Source: Thermothelomyces thermophilus ATCC 42464
Taxonomy: Eukaryota > Ascomycota > Sordariomycetes > Sordariales > Chaetomiaceae
NCBI RefSeq assembly: GCF_000226095.1
Contig: NC_016472.1
Location: 6,262,001 to 6,326,000, forward strand
Reading direction: 5' to 3'
Length of the DNA: 64,000 nt
The position numbers and the translations under genes are program-made. The notes under the pieces are model-generated. The model ran no database searches, was not told where the DNA came from, and worked only from the letters and a program-made list of their open reading frames with translations. Positions 48,401-60,495 of the stretch are shown in pieces. The stretch's first letter is position 1. The number at the start of each line of letters is the position of its first letter.

Positions 48401-49402
48401 GCGTCTACCATTGGTCGGGTCGCCAAGCCGTTCAACCCGCTGCTTGGCGAGACGTTCGAGTACGCCAGGCCAGACAAGAACTACCGCTTCTTCATTGAGC
48501 AGGTCAGTCACCACCCGCCAATCGGGGCCGCCTGGGCCGAGTCGCCGAAGTGGACCTATTACGGCGAGTCGGCCGTCAAATCCAAGTTCTACGGCCGCTC
48601 CTTCGACATCAACCCCCTCGGCACCTGGTTCCTCAGGCTGCGGCCCACCCACGGCGGCAAGGAAGATTTTTACACCTGGAAAAAGGTCACTTCCTCGGTC
48701 GTCGGCATCATCACGGGTAACCCAGTTGTCGACAACTACGGCCCGATGGAGATCAAGAACTGGACTACGGGCGAGGTCTGCCACCTCGATTTCAAGCCCC
48801 GCGGCTGGAAGGCCTCGAGCGCGTACGGCATCACGGGCAAGGTCGTCGACGCCAGTGGCCGCGTGCGCTTCAGCATCGGTGGGCGCTGGAACTCGAAGCT
48901 CTACGCTCGCTATACCCCGGGCTACGAGGCCACCATCGACGACGCGGCGGCGGCGGCGGCCGACAAAGACAGCTCCGCTGGCAAGGGCGACAGCATCACC
49001 GACCCCAACAAAGCCTTCCTCATCTGGCAGGCCAACCCCCGCCCGGAGGGCATCCCGTTCAACCTCACGCCGTTCGTTCTGACCTTCAACCACATCGACG
49101 ACCAGCTCCGCCCCTGGCTCGCGCCGACCGACTCGCGCTTCCGACCGGACCAGCGGGCCATGGAGGAGGGCGAGTACGACTTTGCCGCGGCGGAGAAGAA
49201 CCGGCTCGAGGAGGCGCAGCGCGCGAGGAGAAGGGCCCGGGAGGCGAAGGGGGAGGAGTTCGTCCCGGCTTGGTTCTACAAGGCCAAGTGCGAGATCACG
49301 GGGGAGACGTACTGGCAGTTCAATGGCGAGTATTGGAAAGTGAGGGAAAGGGCCGGGCCGGGGAGGGAGGGGGTTTGGCAGGGTTTGGAGCCGATTTTCT
49401 GA
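45429..49402 (+). CDS. Oxysterol-binding protein, Osh1/Osh2 type: ANK-PH-FFAT-ORD, 1249 aa
   Basis: Three exons: 45429-45448, 45618-48153, 48209-49402. Intron 1 (169 nt) has GTAGGC, a GCTAAC branch and CCCAG; intron 2 (55 nt) has GTAGGT and TCATAG. The 20-nt first exon was chosen because its ATG joins in frame to exon 2 as M-P-D-A-G-E-S-S-H-R-R; otherwise translation would begin at the ATG 45682. Ankyrin repeats lie at residues about 154-340, a PH domain at 386-480, a FFAT-like E-E-E-F-F-D-A-V-D near 783 for VAP binding at the ER, and the sterol/PI4P-exchanging ORD from 853 with the signature E-Q-V-S-H-H-P-P near 948. This is the architecture and length of yeast Osh1/Osh2, which act at ER contact sites. 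Confidence 0.95.
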
Positions 49403-50497
49403 ACCAAAAAAAAAAATTAAATAAGGTGCGGAGGGGATGGACGGGTCTGGGTGCGAAACCTGTTAAGACGCACGGCGGAGGTTTCGCGGCTGCTGCTATT
49501 GTTGTCGGTTGCGTGTTGCTTCTCGTTCCCGTAGCGACATGTTGTTGGGGGGGGGGGTGGGGGGAGGGGTCGTGAGACGCAGTAGACAGTAGACCTGCTT
49601 TGTTTCTAATTAAATAGATTGCTTCGTATGCATTAATTAGTAGATTTGAAGGGTTAACTAGGTCTTGTAAGTACCCTTTTTGTCAACCAGTAATTACCCC
49701 CTCCAGTCCCGCCGCCGCATTCGTATTTTGTGTGAAGCACACTGTCTTCCCCAATGATTCATTCCTAAGAGAGCGTGGTAGCTAAACTGTTAATTACGTT
49801 CCTAGGTACTCCGCGGGGCTGCCGTGTACATATGTATGTACTGTATGTACTGTACATAATTACATGAGTAGAGCGCCCGTCTAAAGAAAAAGAGCCGCCT
49901 GGCACGCTCCCTTGGCACCTTAATTATTGCACAAAGCCTTGCTCTCTGTGACAGGCCAGCTAAGACATGCTAATTAGCCAATATCAGAGTATCCCGGTCA
50001 ATAAGGAAAGATATTTATTGTCTGTGAACATTATGAGACGTCGAGTTGGACATAAGAGTGAGGATAGGTAAATAGGGATGCGGAGATTGTAATTAATATT
50101 TAGGGGTAGAAGAGTTGTTGTCCCTCGCAACGGAATGGAAGCCTTGCGTAGTAATTAGGTATGTACATACATACATACGAGCCCTCTGAATTTAGAGCGT
50201 TTGTCCTAGAGGTTAGCTTATTAGCATTCTACGGCGTAATTAGGGGACTTGGTAGGAGGCCCGTTATTACAGGGGAATGGAAGGCTTAGAATGGCATTTC
50301 GTATGTCCATTTAGCAACCATTACAGCAGATCATATGGCTGGCCATCATCATCAAATGATGCCGTCTGGTGACGCCAAAGGCACGGGAGCCCTGGATGAT
50401 CTCCCATGACTGCTGTTTGCTGTCCAGAAGGGTAATAGGGTGTTTTCAAAAGGGACAACGGGGAGCCCATTCAATCCTGTTGGTCTTGGCCCGAGTT
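49403..50497. other. Intergenic, 3' of the oxysterol-binding protein gene
   Basis: An A11 run and AATTAAATAA follow the stop codon within 30 nt and may serve 3' end formation. Then the G-rich run at 49547-49569 and many TAATTA motifs. Short GTAC/ATGT repeats occur near 49,828-49,855 and 50,160-50,180. No gene supported. Confidence 0.5.
49547..49569 (+). repeat. G-rich run, possible G-quadruplex
   Basis: G11-T-G6-A-G4, beginning 145 bp after the oxysterol-binding protein stop. Enough G-tracts for a quadruplex on the transcribed strand's complement, within the likely 3' UTR or terminator region. Confidence 0.6.
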
Positions 50498-50752
50498 TGT
50501 TACAGGATTTGACTGTCTGTGGGTCAGATCTGGCTGACCCACCAACAGGGATGACGAGCCAGGGTCAACGTGTATTTAGATAGCTTCTCTGAGTGCCTCT
50601 GGCACTTAGAACAATCAACGCTTTTATCACCTACTTCTGCAGACCGTAACAGTTGGTCCAGGAGTGCCGCCCACGGCGCGAATACCGCTGTGGTGTCGTA
50701 CTTGTTTGCAGCCTCCCAGAGCTGTACTGATTGCAGCCACCGAGCTGTAGCA
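50498..50752 (+). repeat. Solo LTR, 255 bp
   Basis: Starts TGTTACAGG and ends TGTAGCA, with perfect 5-bp duplication GAGTT (50493-50497 and 50753-50757). About 90% identical by eye to 55952-56208 in reverse orientation. Not RIP-degraded. A palindrome GTGGGTCA/TGACCCAC lies at its left end. Confidence 0.88.
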
Positions 50753-53700
50753 GAGTTGCTCAAGCTTCGGGAACTCCAGGCCTTCTCCTCCTCCGATAGG
50801 CTGCTGCAGGGTGCGTTTTCATCGGAAGATTGATCGGTTACGACGCTCGTGCATCAACCTTGTATGCAAATCGCATCGTTCGGAAGCGGTTATCCGTATA
50901 CCTACCTGCATACATCCTCACACCGAGTTTGGACCTACATATCCGGTCACACGACATCCCCCATTCGGAGGGAGTGCCGATGTATAATTACGGATGTATG
51001 TGCATACGTTGGAGCTGGTCTTGCTGCCTTGCTGCCCGCCTTGTCCTTCGCGGGGTCCGGATGCCTTCGCCCCCGATTGGTTGCCCGGCCTCTGGGAGTA
51101 GCATTCCCTACCTAAATGGTGCCGTCAACCGCCACCATGCTAATTCAGCATTATTATCTGGAGTGGGGGCCGAGCACCTCGTCTCTAATTAGCCCGTATT
51201 ATTATGTCGCCGGCGAGTGATTCTTGATTCTAAATACCAGGTAAGCGAGTCAGTCAGTGCAGCACAGAAAGTCTCCTTTCCCAGCCGGAAGTTTGTTGCA
51301 TCTTGTCGGAAGGAACCGGGGAGCACAAGGAAGTGTAGTGAAACTTAGGTACAACATGTTGCCTCGGACTCGAGACGGTATGAGCGCGTGCCGCTGTTAC
51401 ACCGGGCGGATGGTGACACTCGTCCAGGAAGGCTGAGAGCGGGTGGCTGGATTGGTGAAGAACTAGGCGAAAAACAATAGGAGTGGTTGGCGTTGAACCC
51501 CTGCTGTTGCTTGCGCGGGAATAATACCCGAGACAAAAAGGCAGCACCTGATTATTACCTGAGGTAATAGGCAGTTGAGGCTGGGGTTGGGTGTGCTGAG
51601 TACCTAACCTGCACTTTCAAACAAATAGTTAATACTTCATAATTACCCATGAAATGCACGACCCCGGTGTGGGGTATCATCTCGCGTTCATGATCGGACA
51701 TTGAAAGCCGACCCCTGAGCCTCCAGCCTTGCGGGACTTAGCCGCAGGAAGTGCTAATAAGGCGACTACATCCCCCACGGGATGGATGGTTGGTATCACA
51801 GGGCTGCCTTGGCTGGTCGTCCATCTCAGCGTTACCGTGCCGCTCGCTGTAGGAGCCTTGGCGGTTGTTCACCGAAGGCCGAAATCTTGCCGAATATAGT
51901 GTAATCTCCAGCGGCAGCCTGGACCAACACTGCTACGATTAATTACTTCGCCCTGGCTGTCCAGCTAGCCATGTGACGCCAATTAAAGTTGCTTTGCTGC
52001 CAGTATAATCAGTAAGTTTAGGAGATTACCTTAGTTATTAAATCCGCGCATTCCACGCGATTGTCGTCTGTAGGATGCGGAAAACAACGATCTTCGTACG
52101 ACTGCTTATGGAGTTCGATGGAGGAGGAAGAAGGAAGAGGCTGACCAGGGCCATCCTGCAGGAAGATGTGGGTGGCTGCAACCGTGGTGGGGCCGGGAAC
52201 CCTAGTGGGGCCCGGTCCAACCACATCGTCCAAGGCGCAGCCACAAAAGAGTGCGGTGGCCTGTTGCTGTTGAATCACCCTCAATGGTCCGCGCCATGCT
52301 TTCGGTACTTAATTAGGTGCCAACACGTAGTCCGTTATAGTACATTACTTTACACGAACGGAGCACTACACCAAGAAGCGAGGGATCTTCCGGTTGCTAC
52401 CTGGGATGAACCGAGAATGTCCGTACTGCCGAAGGTCGATGAACAGCTGGGTTCCAGGTCGGTCACGTATTTACTATACTATAGAGAATATTTTTAAGGT
52501 ACCGAGTAGAAGCGGAGGCGTCCGGAGCTTTCTGCTCCCGCCTCATGAATGAAGTCCGTCATTCAAGTGAGACGACCTGGCCCTAGGATGACGGCATTTT
52601 TCCAGAGCTTTGGCATGGCTTCGATGTCTGCATAAACGCTTGACGTGCATCTGGAAACTGATGTATTGATTGATCATGCGTTCCGGGTTGATATGAATGG
52701 GCGGGACAGGTACGGAGCAATTACCTACCTAGTGATTGGTTGGCAATAACATCAAGCATCCATCCACTGTGCCCTCCAAGTACCGGTCCTCAAGTACTCT
52801 CCCAAGGCATCTGTATGCTTCGAGAAGTCACGGTCAAACGTTGGGCAACCTCGGAGCCTGCCAAAAGAGCAGAAACACGACAATCAGACGGGACAAGAGA
52901 AGGGTGTCTATGAAACTGTGGCAGAAGCCCAAGATTTCCCGAGGGAGCAAGCTCGCACGGAAGCGATAGAACACTTGCACGAGTACACTGGCCAATGACA
53001 TCCAGACCATTAAATGACGGGTAAGGAGTTCCCAACTCAGTCCAGTAGCTTCCAACTTCGTGTTCCCTTCTGGGTGCCTCACAGTTGAAACTCACATGAT
53101 AGGTGCAGCAGCCCAGCGTTTGCATCTTGTCGGAGAGGCCACGATCGTGGTGTGCAAGTTTTCTGGAGCTCCTCGCTCCAACAAATCAAGAACACATCAA
53201 GTGGCTGGCCAAGGGAAGACCTCGCAGCTAAGTGACACGCACGGTATGACACGTCCCAATCAGCAACTATCAGGTTCTGACAAGTGTCCAGCTCTAAGCA
53301 TATTGATTAATTAGTGCTTGGGCACTGCTTCTGCAGCTGCCTCAACAGGAACTGCCCTCGTTCTGACCTTTCCGCCCGACAGACGATCATCCGACAAAGC
53401 CTCCACTGAGAACCCAAAACATTTACAAAACTAGACCACAGAATTCCTAATTAGCTGCTTCGCAAGAAGCTATGGGGCATATCAATAGTACCCAAGTGGG
53501 GATCCTTTGACGTGGAAGGTTTTCGGGGCTGGTCGAATATGCTTCTTTGGGAGGAGTTGGGCAGATGTGCATGTCTAGCATGAATGAGGGACAGGTTTGA
53601 GGGGCCTGAGAGTATTAGTATTCCTAGCAAACGAATCCGGCATGCTGCAGGACGAGAATGGCCAGACGTAGCAGAAAAGCATCAAGAAGCGGTGTAGTCT

Positions 53701-55951
53701 GTTCACCCATCCGGTACTAGACCCGATTGCCTCGGACTTGCGGTGTGGAGTTTCTCGAGGCGAAAAGCAACACAGAAATCGCCATGATCTGATGGATTGC
53801 TATCCCATCTGTACATACAATTTGCCTTAATTAGAGTCTGACATGGCTCTACACAAGTGTTGAACGCAGCTATTCTCTCCTCCCGCCACATGTCCCGAAA
53901 CATAATTGCATCCGAATTATCATACGCAGTTAGCCACGGTTGGTAAAGGCAATCGTTTCACCTTCCGTCTGATATCAGTTTTCACATTCTACATGCACAA
54001 ACAAAAGAGAAAAAAAGTTTGTGACGCCAGGGGGGAAAGAAAGGGGGCGCAGGGGTGGTTAAGGTCCCTAACATCTAATTAGATTGAGGGAACTTTGATG
54101 GTCCAACAGGGACGAGGCTAGTTCGGGCAACCACGCGGGTGTTGGTGATAGAGAAGGATACCTGCGTTTACAAACAAGCCCAACCAGTCGCATGCCTAAC
54201 TACGTACCTACGGGCAAACAATCACGGCAGTTGTCTAGGTAGATCACAACGCCTCGTTCTTATCAGCTTGGGGCCCAAAATAGAACGGTAAACGAGGCAC
54301 AGTTCCGTATGGTGTCCGGGGGCAAAGGGTAGCAGAACTCTGCGAGACAAGGGACTGTAACTGGAAGAGGCTGTCGAACAATAAAGGCGAGGCATATAAT
54401 AGGCCGTGTGCAGGGCTGAACCACTAAACAGTTTGTTATGTTGCAGGCTGCCATGTGTGTATGTACATCAAGTGTATATGGAGGAAACAAACCTCGGTGT
54501 GTGAACGTGCTCCAGCTTGTGACTGTTTTGAGAAGGGTCCGGTGCGCCGGCGGCAGTTCGGTGAACAGCCAGCCCCGTTGAACTGTTTCGTCAGACAGCC
54601 GTCGGCGTTCATACATATAGTAGGACCTGGTAAACAAGTGCTTTATCCATCAGCAGGGCAACCTCTTTCGCCAAACTAATCCATATCCGACCAACCAGGT
54701 CAACCAACTCTTCCATAACGACACCTCCCTCTCTAGTCCTCTGAGCATTGAGCAACAGAGCTTGTGCCTACAAATAGCAGCAAGCAGCAGGCAGCAGGCA
54801 GCTCATGACTCACCATGCCGTATCGACCTTGGAACCCTTGAGTTAGCTGGACCTTCCTCTACAAAATTGCAAGGCGCGGAGGGCACCATCCATTATCGCC
54901 TATTCGGTGCCCCGGGAAACCTAATCCATGTTGCCGCAATCGCTGGCCATGCAGAAACCGTCCAATTAGGTTATTTGCAGGCCGTCTGCCTTCGGGATCG
55001 CCGCCAGCCTGCCATCGCCCTAGAATGAGAGCATTGGTCGAGAGTTCCCTTTTTGTTCGCCTTCACAATCTTAAGCCGCCCCAGGGGCGCGAGAAGAAAG
55101 CAATAAGGGGCAGCCGGTGGAGAAGGGAGCACTAGCAACGCTCTCTGAATGATGGGTCTCCGAATGCCTGTTCGTCTAACGCTTGACCGCCTCGAGCGGG
55201 AAGACTCCAAGTCCCGGCTCAGGTTAACCACTCTCTCCCTTGCTAAGGTATCGATCAACCATTTTACCACTTCCTAGAGCTCCCCGGAAAAGGTGACTTT
55301 GTCTTCTGTCGCCGGGCCGAAAGGCTGTTTGTGTATGGTGTCGAGTGTTCTGGTCTGCGAGCGCTGATTGGGAACTTCGTTTCTCGAGGAAGCGAGCCGG
55401 AGATGGTGTTACAGCTAAACTTAAAATCTCCCAAAAACCAGAAAGAGTTGAAGCAATTAATTAAGCAACTGAATGTGGCGATCTACTAGTACTCGGGCTC
55501 TGGCTTGGCTGGTTGATAAATCGGTGGCCATTGGGGGGGGGGAGCCCCTAAGCAATTCAATTTTAAAAAGGACTTGTCAGACCCAATTTTGTCGCCATAA
55601 TTAGCACTGAAATGAACTTAGACGGGGCAAAAAAAAAAAAATCCAACTTATCACTGACTGAAGTGGTCTTCTCTCATCGATGAAGATTGATACCTGGCTG
55701 GATCGTCACCTGCACCACAATCAAGGTACCTGAGCAACGCGCACACGCACAAACACCACAGTCTTTGACCATGTTAACGGTCTCGATCACCAGAGAAGAG
55801 ACAAACGAGCCGAACAGCGTCCGTAGCTGGAAACACCCTGGTGCCTGTGTTCTTGGGAGCAGGCTCTTGCCGCGCACAAAAGTTGCGGGCCTGTGCATTG
55901 GAGCGTTCGTCCAAATTCCTGAAGAGCTCTTCTTTCTCAACGAGCTCTACG
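50753..55951. other. Long intergenic region, no gene supported
   Basis: 5.2 kb between the two solo LTRs. Open frames up to 140 codons occur (for example 52075-52497), but none has a recognisable domain or splice-joined extension. The sequence is rich in TAATTA motifs. A stretch near 54,905-54,990 weakly resembles an ankyrin repeat but is broken. Confidence 0.45.
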
Positions 55952-56208
55952 TGCTACAGCTCGGTGGCTGCAAGTCAGCACAGCTCAGAAAAGGCTGCAA
56001 TAATACGACAGCACAGCGGTATTCGCGCCGTGGGCGGCACTTCTGGACCAACTGGTACGGTCTGCAGAAGTAGGTGATAAAAGCGTTGATTGTTCCAAGT
56101 GCCAGAGGCACTTGGAGATGCTGTCTAAATACATGTCAACACCCTGGCTTGTCATCCCTGTTGGTGGGTCAGCCAGATCTGACCCACTGGCAGTCAAATC
56201 CTGTAACA
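55952..56208 (-). repeat. Solo LTR, 257 bp, inverted relative to the first
   Basis: Same family as 50498-50752, reverse orientation. Perfect duplication CTACG (55947-55951 and 56209-56213). No internal retrotransposon sequence of this family is in the window. Confidence 0.88.
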
Positions 56209-56988
56209 CTACGCCCAGCCTCACCAGCCCAGCTTCATAGAATGTAGTTCCAAGATAGGGGCATTGAGTCCTCCGGTCGTACGCAATGCTCTGCCCATCA
56301 ACTCTGGGAAAGTAATCAGTTCACTACTCTGCAGAGCCCCGGCCGGGCGAAGCAGATAATTACAATTTTAGGAACACGCAGAAACGACCACCTCGGCCGT
56401 TAGGCTAGATGGATTTTGCGGCATTCATTAATTCTCATCCTGCTCAATTCATTCTCTAGGGTTGAGTAGAGTCACAGGATAAAACTGGTGGTGGCTTTTT
56501 GAGGGCATGGCATTTGAATTCAATGAAGCTGCTGTGACGTCGGTGAAACTAATGCGGCTCGAATGTTGTTCTAAATCCGGGGGGAGGGGCCGCGGTTTCC
56601 CGCCTGGCCCTAGCGATTCAGCCGCATCCAGTTCGCGCACCACAAGGCAACCACGCGGTGGGGTCGGTGAGAAGAACGAATTAACATCCTCAAAAAGCTG
56701 GCATGCTTGGAGGGGCGCGGCCTCACAAAGTTGACAATGAAAACTCACCCTTCAGTTTTAAACTCAAGGCCTCCTCTCCTCCTCTTGTTAGTTTCTTCCG
56801 AAGCTGCACTGTTCCAACGTTAGGGTACCCGATGTGTCTGCTCTGAGAAGCACCCGCAAGTTCGCCCCGTTCATTGACCCCGCTCTTGGCAACATCCCGC
56901 GGCCCCGAGATTGCCAGATGGTGCAAGACTTGCTTAACACAACACGCCCCACCTCAAAACGAGTCTCGCTCATACCTCTCTCTCTCAA
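56209..56988. other. Promoter and 5' UTR region of the Est1-type gene
   Basis: Non-coding as far as I can see. TAATTA near 56,355 and a pyrimidine-rich stretch just before the start codon (CTCTCTCTCTCAA). Confidence 0.45.
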
Positions 56989-59664
56989 ATGGAGTTGCAC
57001 AAGGGCTGGAACGAGCATCTTCGTCGGGAAGCCCAGAAGAAGTTGAAACCGAGAATCCGATGTCCCGACTGTGGCCATGGCTTCCTCTCTCGCGACGCTC
57101 GGGAGGGTGTCGATGCGCTGTTTGCCGCGTTTGAGAAGCATTACTCCGATTCTCACGCCCCGCTGCTCCTCGAGAAGGGCGAGGAAGCGGACAGGTCCGA
57201 CTTTGTGAAGTCACGATGGGAGAATGCCAAGCAATCGCTCTCGAATGAAAGGTTGGCCGCTTGCTAGTGCTATCGGGCACTGGTCTTCTCGCTCCCCCCC
57301 TACTTGTTCTCGAATCCGAATCCCGGTCGCTGACTCGATATTCAGGGAGTCTGGCAAAGCCCACTCTGCCACTCAGGGGGTTCATCCGGATGCCAACAAG
57401 CGGAATGCGTCACCTCCAGCAGCTGCAGCTGCAGCTGAGGGCCGGAAGAACAAGAGCCCCTCCCCCGGCTTCAAGAGGGAAGGGTCCAGGAGTAGATCCG
57501 TCAGCCCCCCGAAGCGCAAGGCTCGGGCCGCAGCCGCAGCCGCAGCCGCAGCCGCTGACGACGACGACCCGGCAGACTTTGAAAGGGGGGCCTACAAAGG
57601 CAAGCTGTGGACTCCGGACGACGATACTGCTGCTGCTCCCCGTGCCCGCCCGGACAGGTCCAATATCGCCAGCCACCAGCGCCAGCGTCCTTCTTCCGGC
57701 TCGGGCCACAAGCTCCACCGTCAGCCTCACACTCTTCCGGCTCGCGGCCCGGCAGCCCCACCACCAGATGACGACTCGGCTGAGATCATCAAGCAGCCGG
57801 AGACCCGGCCCATCTCCCAGGAACAGCTGGTGGCCGAGGTAAAAGGCATCTACGCCGGTCTGGTCATGGTTGAGAGTAAATGCATTGAAGTGGACAGCAA
57901 CCAGAGCTCGCAGACCGACGCCGGAAAGCTCAACAACGACCAATGGCAGGCCCTGATCGCCCTCCATCGGACCCTGCTTCACGAGCACCACGACTTCTTC
58001 CTCGCCTCCCAACACCCCTCGGCAAGTCCGGCATTGAGGAGGTTGGCTGCCAAGTACGCGATGCCTGCCCGTATGTGGCGCCACGGCATCCACAGCTTCC
58101 TCGAGCTCCTGAGGCACCGCCTCCCGGCAAGCCGGGAGCACATGCTTACGTTCATTTACTTGGCCTACTCGATCATGGCCCTTCTCTATGAGACGGTTCC
58201 TGCCTTTGAGGATACCTGGATCGAGTGCCTCGGCGATCTCGGCCGCTACCGTATGGCGATTGAGGATGACGACATTCGGGACCGCGAGATCTGGACTGGC
58301 GTAAGCAGGCGTTGGTACTCTCAGGCTTCCGACAAGGCTCCGACGACTGGGCGCCTCTACCATCACTTGGCCATCCTGGCCCGGCCTAACATCTTGCAGC
58401 AGCTCTACTACTATGAGAAGTCGCTATGTGTAGAGATACCCTTTCCGTCTACCCGCGAAAGTATCATGACGCTGTTTGAGCCTACCCTGTCCTCTGCGCC
58501 AAATTCGCAGCAAAAGCGTCTCCAGCCGACCGAGGTCTTCTTTGTAAAGACACATGCCATTCTGTTCAGTGGCAGGCAGTTAGAGGAGCTGGACGCTACA
58601 ATGGAGGCCTTTCTCCAGGTCTTGAATAACCATATCGCCCGCTCCACACGTCGATGGCTTGAGCCTGGGTAAGTAAGTTAGAGGGGGGGGACTTGGCTCG
58701 CTAGACCCGGCCCCCTTCTGAATCACGAAACTTGCTTACCATGTCCAGGTACCATATGGCGATCTCCAACATCTGTGCGATCAGCGGTTTTGGCGACGAG
58801 AGTAACCCAATCACTATGGCCCTCAAGGCCTTCTCTCGGGTCAACCACAAGCATGCGACAGATTCGCAAGATCAGCCTATGCAAGACGCTGCCGCCTCGG
58901 AGACCGAAACCACACCCTCCAAGCCCGCGGCCCCGAGCAAGCAGTTCCCCAACGCCCTTTCCTTGTTCACCAAGACATACGATATTGTCTGTCGCCGCTT
59001 TAGCGATCCCAACGTCCTACCCTTTTTGCACGTCACCCTGGTCTTCATTTACCACCTTACATTTTGTCCCGACGCCATGGTCCACGTTGCCCCCCGCTTT
59101 CCCTGGAAGCTTACCGCCCATATGCTTAATACGTTGTTAACGGAACCCGCTACGTCGTCGTCGATATCATCGACCTCTCCAGCTCAGAACGTTTCAGAAT
59201 CCCTGGTTCCTCTCCTTGAGGACGCCCGATTTCCTGGGTTCGAAGAGGTACAGTCCGAGACCGGCGGGCGGGACGCTAAGCACGAGGAGGCTTCTGGCGG
59301 AATCGGTGTCGCCCGGAGGAAGAAACCGTTGGCAGACGATTACGCGATGAGAGGGTTCCCCTGGACCGAGACGTACTTTCCCGATGGTTTCTTCGTCACG
59401 GACGAGAGGATCGATGACGACGAGAAGTATCTTGAGCTCCCCAGCATGCTGGAGGAGAGGCGGCAGCGAGTGGTCTGGCTGGGGTGTCGGATTGCAGGGA
59501 GGGAGGGGGGAAAATGGTTGCGCTTCGACAAGGAGGCTCAAAGATTCGACGTGAATCCGACCTACGACGTCGAGCTGGATCTGGAGATGACAAGCCAGAT
59601 GCCTGCCACGCCCGGGGAGAGTGTGGATTTTGGCGAACTTCCGGATGCTGGGACCGTCACATGA
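56989..59664 (+). CDS. Est1/SMG-type DNA/RNA-binding protein with N-terminal zinc finger, 833 aa
   Basis: Three exons: 56989-57251, 57346-58668, 58749-59664. Introns of 94 nt (GTTGGC, CTGAC branch, TTCAG) and 80 nt (GTAAGT, TCCAG) keep phase. Residues about 24-50 carry C-P-D-C followed by H-Y-S-D-S-H, a C2H2-like finger. Then a basic Ser/Pro/Ala-rich linker with a polyalanine run. From about residue 240 to 560 the sequence follows the Est1 family domain, an alpha-helical repeat with conserved R-L-Y-H-H-L-A-I-L-A-R-P-N (about 422-434), F-P-S-T-R-E-S-I and Y-H-M-A-I-S-N. Relatives (Est1, SMG5-7) act in telomerase recruitment or nonsense-mediated decay; which applies here is unknown. No PIN domain is visible. 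Confidence 0.88.
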
Positions 59665-60433
59665 TTCTGAGGCCTGCTGGAGGGATCCGGGCCTGCAGGA
59701 TGGCCGGTCGAGCCGTCAAACCGACAAGCAGGAAAGTTGGGAAGACGGATCTCGATGCCCGACGAGCCAAGCATGCAAACGGCGCTCTTGGCGCGCACCG
59801 ACCCATACCGGTGGTGTATGGCTCCTCCGCAGAGTCAAAGAGACTCCATCCCAGGTCAGCTGACGAGAGACATCCGGGCCGTCCTGACCGAAAGCCTCAA
59901 GGGTGGCATGGTCGTCATTAACCCAACTTGGGCACGACAGCTTCCTGAATTGCTGCATTCTTTCAACAATGCAGCTCGTCTTCAAAATGGCAAGATACAA
60001 AACAACCTGTGCGATGGACTCGCCAGCTCTGCATCAGAAGTCTTGGGGACACATTGGCCCTCGCGGCAAACGGGCATAAACGAGGCCAGGCATGGACGAT
60101 GGTGGTAGAGGTCGCTGGAGGTTGCTGGCCGCTTGGCACCGGCGTTCTCTAATAACGTCAAAGGTCTCAACGGCCATGGTTCGCGCTCTTCGGGTGGTTC
60201 AGAGCTGGCCATGATGTCGGTGATGTTAAGTCTAGAATTTCCGGAAGGAGGTCAATTCTTCACATGCATGTTGGGCCTCGGCGTTGGAATGAACAGGTGG
60301 GCTACTTGTGTTTTCATTTGTATTCTAGAACTGACCCAGACACCCTCTCACCATTTATGGCTCGAGATCGTGATAGTTGTGGTACTCAAAATTTAGAACA
60401 ATACGTTGCGAGCAGAGAACCCAGTATTAAGTC

Positions 60434-60495
60434 GGACCCCCCCTAGTGGAACCCCCCCTAGTGGACCACCCCTACCTGTGGACCGCCCATTCCCA
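60434..60495. repeat. Imperfect tandem repeat of GGACC-CCCC-TAGT units
   Basis: Four consecutive units beginning GGACC or GGAAC, the first two GGACCCCCCCTAGT and GGAACCCCCCCTAGT, the later ones diverged. The style resembles terminal repeats of fungal DNA transposons, but no partner end or transposase was found. Confidence 0.6.

Noticed and set aside
50498-50752. Protein-coding gene fragment (BTB-like) in the repeated sequence
   Set aside because: Open frames with mostly third-position differences between the two copies looked coding, but exact TG...CA ends and separate 5-bp duplications show solo LTRs.
52075-52497. 140-codon open frame in the intergenic region
   Set aside because: No recognisable domain and composition like the surrounding non-coding DNA.
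54762-55028. Ankyrin-like open frame
   Set aside because: Only about one weak repeat of similarity; too short to call.
50498-56208. 5.7-kb DNA transposon with 255-bp terminal inverted repeats
   Set aside because: The two repeats have different target duplications, each flanking its own copy, so they are independent insertions.
57261-57842. Additional open frames in both strands over the Est1-type gene
   Set aside because: Overlap the conserved exon in wrong frames; GC-rich exons often have open shadows.
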